Shown piece after piece: positions 1-6,151 of a stretch of DNA of 8,468 bases; the stretch's first letter is position 1; every line of letters starts with the position of its first letter. The stretch covers positions 1-8,468 of the forward strand of contig CAYYVT010000143.1 in assembly GCA_964475215.1 (NCBI GenBank), written 5' to 3'. The notes beneath the pieces are model-generated. The model ran no database searches. It saw only the letters and a program-made list of their open reading frames with translations, and had not been told where the DNA came from. The DNA comes from DATKKG01 sp964475215. Its GTDB lineage: Archaea > Thermoproteota > Nitrososphaeria > Conexivisphaerales > DTJL01. Position numbers and translations under genes: made by a program.

Positions 1-1
1 G

Positions 2-607
2 GCCGTCCCCGTGGCGGCCATAACCGCCCTTCAAGGGCTTCGCGACAAGGGCCATGTCCAGGCAGGACAGAAGGTATTGATCAACGGCGCATCGGGGGGC
101 GTGGGCTCCTTCGCCCTCCAGATCGCAAAGTCATTCGGAGCCGAAGTCACGGCTGTGTGCAGCACCAAGAACGTTGACAACGCTCGGGCGATGGGCGCTG
201 ATCATGTCATCGACTACACAAAGGCGGATTTCACCAAGGAGGACCAGAAGTACGACCTCATCCTCGGGGTTAACGGCCGCCACTCAATCTTCGCCTACAG
301 GCGGGCGCTAGTCCCCGGGGGGATCTACGTCATGGTCGGCGGCTCCAAAGTCATCAGCTCGCTGATTGAGAGCATGATTCTTGGTTCGCTGATCTCAAGG
401 ACCGGGGACAAGAAGCTGGGATTCATGGGGATAGCGAAGCTGAACCAGAAGGATTTGGCCTTCCTCGGGAGCCTTTTGGAATCTGGCAAGCTGAAGCCTC
501 TCATTGACTCGAGCTACCCCCTGGCTCAGACGGCCGACGCTTTCAGGTACTTCGGACAGGGACACGCACATGGGAAGGTCGTCGTCAGCGTGGGGCCACA
601 GGCCTGA
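2..607 (+). CDS. MDR-family NAD(P)-dependent oxidoreductase, zinc-less quinone-reductase type (5' partial)
   Basis: This is the C-terminal portion of a medium-chain dehydrogenase/reductase. The frame is open to the left edge and reads AVPVAAITALQGLRDKG, the conserved helix just before the cofactor domain. The GTG at 11 is therefore internal and the true start lies upstream of the window. A Rossmann dinucleotide-binding motif, GASGGVG, follows at about residues 26-32 counted from the GTG. After it come the usual 'ARAMGADHVIDY' segment and the substrate-domain return near the C-terminus ('HAHGKVVVSV'). No structural-zinc cysteine cluster is visible. This matches the quinone oxidoreductase/reticulon-4-interacting-protein-like branch, which reduces carbonyls or quinones with NAD(P)H in the cytoplasm; the substrate cannot be inferred. 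The stop is TGA at 605-607. It is separated from the next operon by 175 nt containing a new promoter, so a functional link to that operon is unlikely. Confidence 0.88.
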   Translation, partial: AVPVAAITALQGLRDKGHVQAGQKVLINGASGGVGSFALQIAKSFGAEVTAVCSTKNVDNARAMGADHVIDYTKADFTKEDQKYDLILGVNGRHSIFAYRRALVPGGIYVMVGGSKVISSLIESMILGSLISRTGDKKLGFMGIAKLNQKDLAFLGSLLESGKLKPLIDSSYPLAQTADAFRYFGQGHAHGKVVVSVGPQA

Positions 608-717
608 GCATATCGCTCGACAGAAGCAAGACGTGCAAGCTAAAATTTCATCATAGTAGGCCTTCGCCACACTCATGTTCCTCGATGAGCCCGCACACCC
701 TCTTGGATTTCGTCGCA

Positions 718-739
718 GAGCTGGACGGATGTCCAGTTC
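718..739. repeat. Inverted repeat upstream of the glutamate synthase operon promoter
   Basis: The six-base arms CTGGAC (721-726) and GTCCAG (731-736) are perfect reverse complements around a 4-nt GGAT loop. In RNA the stem extends to nine pairs (718-739) with one G-U wobble. It lies about 14-35 bases upstream of the TATA box at 753. It could be an activator or repressor operator for the operon, or a hairpin at the 3' end of the upstream transcript. There is no T-run after it, so a bacterial-type terminator is unlikely. The sequence shows symmetry only; a function is inferred. Confidence 0.4.
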
Positions 740-752
740 CTGAACCACTTGA

Positions 753-759
753 TTTAAAT
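753..759 (+). promoter_or_regulatory. TATA box of the glutamate synthase operon
   Basis: The A/T-only element TTTAAAT sits inside the ten-base palindrome GATTTAAATC (751-760), in an otherwise GC-rich region. Its centre is about 27 nt upstream of the TTG at 783. That is the usual archaeal distance from TATA box to transcription start, so the mRNA probably begins at or next to the start codon (leaderless). There is no Shine-Dalgarno sequence before 783, which agrees. Confidence 0.6.
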
Positions 760-782
760 CCGTTAAGGCGAACGTAATCCTG

Positions 783-2264
783 TTGGACCCCCTCCCCCCA
801 TCCGAGGAATCCTCGGGGGCGACGTTACATTCTGGTTACACCAGATACAGGATAATCGTGAAGCCCGCTCCTCCCCTCTTCAAGGAGCCTGCCCGATTTG
901 AGCCAAAGGTGAAGAAGTCCAGGCTGGCCAAGATGCTCATCGCCGAGTTCTTCGACTATGCGCTGAGGGGTCCGACGAAGGCATCCAGCTCAGGGGGGCC
1001 GGAGGGGACCTCGGCGGGGACTTTCAGGGAGAGGATGGAGGCGCTCCTCGACCGGCCCTGCATCTACGGGACCTTCGGCAGCCGGGTCGGCGGGTTCCAC
1101 CCGATAAAGGAGAAGTGCACGGCGTGCATGAGATGCAAGCAGGAGTACCCCGACGTCATAGAGGATGTAGTTGTAACATCAGATTTCGCCGCCCTAAATG
1201 GGTTCGGCATGAAGCCGGAGGAGGTCATGACGGTATGGTACGAAGCGAGGGAAGGAAAGGAGCTGGTGAAGGGGATGGGCTACAGGGGGAGCTTCGCCGG
1301 CCCCGGCTGGGATTCGATCTGGCTCGACATGTCCGAAATAGTGAGGCCGACGAGGGACGGCAAGATGGGGAGGGAATACATTTCGACCTCCGTCGACATC
1401 GGGAGGAGGCCCATGTTCTACTCCGAAGACAGCCTCACCTCGGTGAAGACCGTCACCGTTCAGCTTCCCATCCTCTTCGATTTTGGTGATGCGTCATGGT
1501 TGAATGCGTCGGTGGTCGGCTCGACCATCAGGGCGGCCCAAAGGTGTGGGACCATGGCTGTATTGCCGATTGGCACCTATTCTGGATTGAGGGACGACGA
1601 AAAGAGTTGCGCCATACCGCTGGCTAGCCCGAGTGAGGGCCCGTCTTCCGGGGCGATGGGGCCGCCTCCCGCCGTGGAGATCGAGAATCCACTAGAGTTC
1701 GACCTGACGAAGGTCCAAGATTCATCAGAGGTTGTCATCGCGAGGGTGCCAGCGAGCGGACGAGCGGAGGAGTCCGTGTTGGAGTTGACGCGGAGGGGCT
1801 TCCATGCGATCCATCTGGTCTTTTCGCCAGACGGAAGAGACGTCTCCGGTGGGGGGATTCATGCCAAGGACCTGATCAAGTCGGTGCACGCCAGGCTGGT
1901 CAAGGAATGCGTCAGGGACAATGTTTCGATCTTAGTGAGCGGTGGGATAACCATGGCTGAGCACGTGCCGAAGGCGATCCTCTGCGGCTGCGACGCCGTA
2001 GCACTGGACACGGCGGTTCATGTGGCGCTCCAGTCGAACTTCGACATCAGGGGTGGCCGATATCTGATCAAGCCGAACAGGTTCGACGAAGAATGGGGGG
2101 CGCAGAGGCTCGCCAACCTCCTTGCCGCCTGGCATGAGGAGTTCATAGAAGCGCTCAGCGCCATGGGGAAGAGGGATGGGAGGCGGCTAAGGGGGGACGT
2201 GGGAAGGGGGATATTCTATGAGGAGCTTCAGAAGGAGGCCTTCGGTGACATAGAAGTTGGCTAG
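783..2264 (+). CDS. Degenerate GltB2-like (FMN-glutamate-synthase fold) protein with ferredoxin-type cysteine motif
   Basis: This 493-residue protein has the layout of archaeal GltB2: an N-terminal region, a ferredoxin-like motif, then a glutamate-synthase TIM-barrel region. The cysteine motif at residues 112-118 (KCTACMRC) is followed by Tyr122-Pro where the usual fourth cysteine would be, and no second cluster motif is seen. The connecting segment (about 150-215, 'EAREGKELVKGMGYRG') resembles the link that precedes the FMN barrel in GltB2 proteins. The barrel itself looks eroded. Compared with the next gene it lacks GEGG, AQGAKPG, DGG-GGTGA and the cysteine cluster, but it keeps 'LVSGGITMAEHVPKAILCGCDAV' (384-406) and a C-terminal tail alignable with that protein (EEWGAQRLANLLAAW, 436-450). 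I infer a catalytically dead paralogue serving as a structural or electron-transfer subunit. The TTG start is supported by the TATA spacing and by an in-frame stop at 750-752. The gene overlaps the next by 8 nt. Confidence 0.75.
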   Translation: MDPLPPSEESSGATLHSGYTRYRIIVKPAPPLFKEPARFEPKVKKSRLAKMLIAEFFDYALRGPTKASSSGGPEGTSAGTFRERMEALLDRPCIYGTFGSRVGGFHPIKEKCTACMRCKQEYPDVIEDVVVTSDFAALNGFGMKPEEVMTVWYEAREGKELVKGMGYRGSFAGPGWDSIWLDMSEIVRPTRDGKMGREYISTSVDIGRRPMFYSEDSLTSVKTVTVQLPILFDFGDASWLNASVVGSTIRAAQRCGTMAVLPIGTYSGLRDDEKSCAIPLASPSEGPSSGAMGPPPAVEIENPLEFDLTKVQDSSEVVIARVPASGRAEESVLELTRRGFHAIHLVFSPDGRDVSGGGIHAKDLIKSVHARLVKECVRDNVSILVSGGITMAEHVPKAILCGCDAVALDTAVHVALQSNFDIRGGRYLIKPNRFDEEWGAQRLANLLAAWHEEFIEALSAMGKRDGRRLRGDVGRGIFYEELQKEAFGDIEVG

Positions 2265-3549
2265 CCTAGCTGCGGAAAGGCACAAGGAGAACCTGCGGAG
2301 GGGGCTGGCGACCCTCACGATGGGTTCCTTCACGCCTCAGACGGCCCTGGGGCACAGGGGATGGACCACGGAGCTGATACTTGCCACCTTCGAGCAGGCA
2401 CTGACGGGGGAGCCCCCGAGCTCGGGGATTGAATATAAGAGGGGAGGGAGGGGAGACGGGTTCGACGCCCTCGGCTTCAAGTTCGAGCGCAATCCGAAGG
2501 AGGTGAAGGATTTCGACTCGGTCGACATCTCCCTCTCCCTGAACAGGAAGAAGTACGGTCCTCGCATTACGATATCTTGCCCTTGGTACGGCGCGGGAAT
2601 GTCGTACGGCTCCGTCAGCTTGAACTTCATGCGCGCCAGGGCGAAGGCCGCGAAGCTCTACAACACTTTCACGTCGACAGGCGAAGGGGGCTACCCTGAC
2701 GAGCTGACGCCCTATCAGGACAGCGTCATCACCCAGGTGTCCACAGGCATGTTCGGCGTCAGGGAGGAGACCATCCAGAAGTGCAGGATAATGGAGTTCA
2801 AGTACGCCCAGGGAGCGAAGCCAGGTCTGGGCGGGCACCTTCTGGCCGACAAGAACACGGTGGACATCGCCAGGATGAGGGGGACGGTGCCTAACGTCTC
2901 CCTCTACCAGCCCTTCCCGTTCCACAGCGTCTACTCCGTCGAGGACCACAAGAAGCACGTCGACTGGGCCAGGACCATCAATCCCGACATGCTGGTCTCC
3001 GTGAAGGTCTCGACCCCCATCGACGTCGACATGGTGGCCATCGGGATATACTACGCCGGCGCCCACATCATACACCTAGACGGAGGATACGGAGGGACGG
3101 GCGCGGCCCCCGAATTCGCCAAGAAGAACATAGCCATGCCCATAGAGCTGGCGGTGCCCAAGGTCCACAAGTACCTCACAGAGGAGGGGGTCAGAGACGA
3201 CATACTGCTGATGGCCAGCGGCGGTGTCAGGACCGCCGACGACATCGCCAAAGCGATAGCCCTAGGGGCTGACGGATGCGTGATTGGGGCCGCCGAAGCG
3301 GTAGCCGCCGGCTGCACCCAATGCGGGAACTGTGAGAGGGGGAGAGGATGCCAGATAGGCATAGCGACGTCGGACAGAGAGCTATCGTCGTTGATGGACC
3401 CTGATTGGGGCGCTGAAAGGATCCTGAACCTATACAGGGCCTGGTCTAAGGAGCTCAAGAGGATAGTCGCCGCCCTGGGGCTGAAGAGCGTCGCGGAGCT
3501 TAGGGGAAGGAAGGACCTGCTGACGTATAGGAGGCCTAGCTATGATTGA
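2257..3549 (+). CDS. gltB: Glutamate synthase FMN/Fe-S synthase domain protein (GltB2 core)
   Basis: This 430-residue protein is the stand-alone FMN-binding barrel of glutamate synthase, which combines 2-oxoglutarate with channelled ammonia and reduces the iminoglutarate to L-glutamate. Visible motifs, in order, are the barrel entry 'ITISCPWYGAGMSYGSVS' (104-121), TGEGG (141-145), KYAQGAKPGLGG (182-193), a VSVKVS strand (248-252), LDGGYGGTGAAP (274-285), ASGGVRTADD (320-329) and 'ALGADGCVIGAAEAVAAGC' (335-353). Cys353, Cys359 and Cys365, just before QIGIAT, match the three 3Fe-4S ligands of bacterial GltB; Cys356 is an extra one. No N-terminal ferredoxin domain is present, and the preceding gene may supply that role. 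The start is the TTG inside the 8-nt overlap with the upstream stop; an in-frame stop at 2251-2253 excludes anything earlier, and ATG 2320 is the alternative. A GGAGG at 2234-2238 is too distant for normal initiation, so termination-reinitiation coupling is likely. Confidence 0.9.
   Translation: MASLAAERHKENLRRGLATLTMGSFTPQTALGHRGWTTELILATFEQALTGEPPSSGIEYKRGGRGDGFDALGFKFERNPKEVKDFDSVDISLSLNRKKYGPRITISCPWYGAGMSYGSVSLNFMRARAKAAKLYNTFTSTGEGGYPDELTPYQDSVITQVSTGMFGVREETIQKCRIMEFKYAQGAKPGLGGHLLADKNTVDIARMRGTVPNVSLYQPFPFHSVYSVEDHKKHVDWARTINPDMLVSVKVSTPIDVDMVAIGIYYAGAHIIHLDGGYGGTGAAPEFAKKNIAMPIELAVPKVHKYLTEEGVRDDILLMASGGVRTADDIAKAIALGADGCVIGAAEAVAAGCTQCGNCERGRGCQIGIATSDRELSSLMDPDWGAERILNLYRAWSKELKRIVAALGLKSVAELRGRKDLLTYRRPSYD
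3530..3534 (+). promoter_or_regulatory. Shine-Dalgarno site for the glutaminase-GXGXG gene
   Basis: GGAGG ends 7 nt before the ATG at 3542 and lies inside the end of the preceding gene. It supports this ATG over the in-frame ATG six codons later. It also shows that the organism uses Shine-Dalgarno initiation inside operons while first genes look leaderless. Confidence 0.65.
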
Positions 3550-6103
3550 GCCGGACCTGATGATAGGTTCCAGGAGACACCTCCTCGAAGGGCTGGACGC
3601 TCCCGGAAGGAAGGTGGAGGCGGAAGGAGGCTGCGGCGTGCTGGGCGCGGCCTGCTCCGAACAGATTGAAGGCAGGTACCTCTTCCCGTCGCTCCTGCAG
3701 ATGAAGAACAGGGGAAACGGGAAGGGAGGAGGAGTCGCCCTCGTCGGGCTGGATCGTGGGCAGATGGGCGTGCCAAAGGAACTTCTTGAGGAGGATTACC
3801 TGCTTCAGGTCGCGTACATCGACGAAAGCGCCAGGGAGAAGGTCGAAAGGGAGATGCTCTACGAGAACTATGAGATACATGACGCCTGCACGGTCGAGAG
3901 CATCCCCGATTACAGGGAGTTGGGGCTCGAGGTCAGGCCGCCGACCGTCGGGAGGTACTTCGTCAGGGCGAAGGAGAGCGCACTGAAGAAGTTCGTCGAA
4001 TCGAACCGGATGTTCGACCTGCCCATCGAAAAGGTCGAAGACGAGCTGGTCTACCAGACCTCCTTCAGGCTCAACAGGGGCTTCTATTCGTCCCTGGGCC
4101 AGAAGAGGGCCTTCGTCCTCTCTCATGGGAAGAACCTGATGGTGCTCAAGCTGGTGGGCTACGGCGACGACGTGATCAGGTACTACAAGCTCGAAGACGT
4201 CAAGGCGTATGTGTGGATAGGGCATCACAGATACCCGACGAAGGGCAAGGTCTGGCATCCGGGCGGCGCGCACCCGTTCATCGGCCTCCACCAGGCGCTG
4301 GTGCACAACGGTGACTTCTCCAATTATCACTCGATGGTCGAGTACTTGGCGCAGAGGAACATGTATCCGCTGTTCCTTACAGACACGGAGGTCGCCGCGC
4401 TGCTCTTTGACCTGTGGAGCAGGACCTACGGCTATGATATGGAGCGCCTCCTCGAGGCCATGGCGCCCACTACGGAAAGGGACTTCGGCATGCTTTCTGA
4501 GGAGAAGAGGAAGGAATACAGGACGATACAGACGATCCACATCAACGGCTCTCCCGATGGGCCTTGGTTCTTCATAGTGGCCGGAAACGATCCCTACAGG
4601 AAGAGGTTCGATCTCATCGGAATCACGGACACTTCGATGTTGAGGCCTCAGGTCTTCGCCCTGCAGGACGACCGAGTTCAGATTGGGGCAATAGCCTCTG
4701 AAAGGCAGGCGATAGACGCCCTCTTGGAAGCCTTGGAAAGGGACGGAAGGATACCGTACAGGTTCGCAGACAGATATTGGAACGCAAGAGGGGGAAGCTG
4801 GACCGACGGTGGCGCCTTCATCTTCTCACTTCCATATTCGGATGGCGTCGGTGAGCTGATCTGTACCGACAAGTTCGGGCGTAGGGTGACTGTGAAGAAA
4901 AGGGAAGACGTGGGCCCTGCGCCGTCCAAGGAGGCAAGCCTAGGCGGAGCACTGGCCGGTTACTTCACTAGGAACGATGTGGAAGGCGCCTTCGATTTGT
5001 TCGCCAAGTACATCGCTGGGGCGGACCTGCGGCAGTGCGTAGAGCAGTTTGATGACATCCTGGCTTTCAGCAGGGCCGGGGATCTAGAGAAGGAGTTCTC
5101 GCTGCGACTGGCGACGATGTTGTTCGATGGAAGGTATAAAACGGGCAACAAGAAGAGAGCGCAGCTCCTCCACCATATCGATGCCTGCATAGGCTCAATG
5201 CTCGACTCCGTCCCCAGATTCGATGGAGGGGAGGGCAAGCTGAAGAGGGTGGACCTGGGGTCAAGGGACAAGCTACGTTCCCCGGGGCGCCCCGACGAGG
5301 TCTTGGTCATAGATTCCGCGAACTTCGGCAGCGAAGGCAATGACAGCTTGGCGAGGTTCCTGGTCACCTCCCATGGGCTGGGGTGGAGGAATTTAGTTGT
5401 CTATGGGGCGAAGGGACAGAGGTTCTTGGGAAGCGGGCTCGGGCCCAAGTCGAGCGGGTTGAGGATCGATGTATACGGGGATTCCGGAGATTACCTCGCG
5501 TCAGGGCTCGACGGTGCCAGCGTCCACGTCCACGGCTCAGCGCAGGACCAGGTCGCCAACATAATGGGGGCGGGGGAGCTCGTGGTCCACGGCGACGTGG
5601 GGCAGACCTTCATGTACTCATCAAAGGGAGGAGAGGCCTTCGTGTTAGGCAACGCCGCCGGTAGGCCGCTGATAAACGCGGTGGGCAGCCCAAGAGTCGT
5701 AATCAACGGCACCTGCTTGGACTACCTGGCCGAGTCGTTCATGGCTGGGGACTACCTGAACGGAGGGGGCTTCGTCATACTCAACGGGATAAAGGTCGAA
5801 GATGGCCGGATCATCGAACTTGATACACCCTATCCTGGAGGAAACCTGTTCTCGTTGGCGTCGGGGGGTGCGATATTCATAAGGGACCCGAAGAGGAGGG
5901 TCGAGGAGAATCAGCTCCTCGGGGGGAGGATAATGGACATAGACGAAGCCGACTGGAGGGTTGTTAATCCGATGCTTGAGCGGAACGAGAGGCACTTTGG
6001 AATAAAGGTGGAGGACCTGCTCAAGGTCGATGGTGCCCTCAGAGAGCCGAGCGAAGTCTACAGGAAGGTCGTCGTGCTGGAGCGGCCAAAGGAACTGGAG
6101 TAG
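3542..6103 (+). CDS. gltB: Glutamate synthase: class II glutaminase domain fused to GXGXG beta-helix domain
   Basis: This 853-residue protein joins glutamate synthase domains 1 and 3 without the FMN domain between them. The N-terminal part (about 31-430) is a class II glutamine amidotransferase. Cys31 in GGCGVLGA is the expected N-terminal nucleophile, after a 30-residue leader that would have to be cleaved. Arg230 (HHRYPT), AHPF (243-246), Asn256-Gly257 (HNGD) and TDTE (280-283) match the glutamine-binding and oxyanion positions. Residues 480-560 form a helical linker I cannot assign. Residues about 610-755 show the glycine-patterned GXGXG repeats (YGDSGDYLASGLDGA, VHGDVGQTFMYSSKGG, INGTCLDYLAESFMAGD). 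The role is to hydrolyse glutamine and deliver ammonia to the synthase subunit encoded just upstream. The ATG overlaps the upstream stop by 8 nt and has a good ribosome-binding site. Archaea more often keep these domains as separate genes. Confidence 0.9.
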   Translation: MIEPDLMIGSRRHLLEGLDAPGRKVEAEGGCGVLGAACSEQIEGRYLFPSLLQMKNRGNGKGGGVALVGLDRGQMGVPKELLEEDYLLQVAYIDESAREKVEREMLYENYEIHDACTVESIPDYRELGLEVRPPTVGRYFVRAKESALKKFVESNRMFDLPIEKVEDELVYQTSFRLNRGFYSSLGQKRAFVLSHGKNLMVLKLVGYGDDVIRYYKLEDVKAYVWIGHHRYPTKGKVWHPGGAHPFIGLHQALVHNGDFSNYHSMVEYLAQRNMYPLFLTDTEVAALLFDLWSRTYGYDMERLLEAMAPTTERDFGMLSEEKRKEYRTIQTIHINGSPDGPWFFIVAGNDPYRKRFDLIGITDTSMLRPQVFALQDDRVQIGAIASERQAIDALLEALERDGRIPYRFADRYWNARGGSWTDGGAFIFSLPYSDGVGELICTDKFGRRVTVKKREDVGPAPSKEASLGGALAGYFTRNDVEGAFDLFAKYIAGADLRQCVEQFDDILAFSRAGDLEKEFSLRLATMLFDGRYKTGNKKRAQLLHHIDACIGSMLDSVPRFDGGEGKLKRVDLGSRDKLRSPGRPDEVLVIDSANFGSEGNDSLARFLVTSHGLGWRNLVVYGAKGQRFLGSGLGPKSSGLRIDVYGDSGDYLASGLDGASVHVHGSAQDQVANIMGAGELVVHGDVGQTFMYSSKGGEAFVLGNAAGRPLINAVGSPRVVINGTCLDYLAESFMAGDYLNGGGFVILNGIKVEDGRIIELDTPYPGGNLFSLASGGAIFIRDPKRRVEENQLLGGRIMDIDEADWRVVNPMLERNERHFGIKVEDLLKVDGALREPSEVYRKVVVLERPKELE

Positions 6104-6110
6104 GGCCCTA
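6101..6110. repeat. Perfect 10-bp palindrome at the end of the operon
   Basis: TAGGGCCCTA is its own reverse complement and includes the stop codon of the glutaminase gene. It lies immediately upstream of the A/T-rich element at 6114, so it could be a protein-binding site for the next promoter. Ten-base palindromes also occur by chance in a window of this size, so the evidence is weak. Confidence 0.25.
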
Positions 6111-6113
6111 AAG

Positions 6114-6120
6114 GTAAATA
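6114..6120 (+). promoter_or_regulatory. Possible TATA box for the cysteine synthase gene
   Basis: The A/T-rich string GTAAATA lies in the 48-nt gap after the glutamate synthase operon. Its centre is about 35 nt from the ATG at 6152. A transcript would start near 6143 and carry a leader of roughly 8 nt. Only a weak AAGG is available as a ribosome-binding site. Read-through from the upstream operon is equally possible. Confidence 0.4.
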
Positions 6121-6151
6121 ACCGCCCAAGCCCGCATCGCAACGAAGGCCT

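Noticed and set aside
11..607. GTG at 11 as the start of the oxidoreductase
   Set aside because: The conserved helix continues upstream in frame to the window edge and the catalytic N-terminal domain would be missing, so the gene is cut by the window rather than starting here.
672..689. Five-base inverted repeat CTCAT / ATGAG
   Set aside because: Short arms with an 8-nt loop; not distinguishable from chance.
395..748. Minus-strand 117-codon frame spanning the end of the oxidoreductase and the gap
   Set aside because: More than half is antisense to the conserved oxidoreductase, and the remainder shows no motif or convincing promoter.
2266..4540. Long open frames on the minus strand (2266-3075 and 3536-4540)
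   Set aside because: They lie wholly antisense to well-supported glutamate synthase genes, have low-complexity compositions typical of GC-rich shadow frames, and show no recognisable domain.
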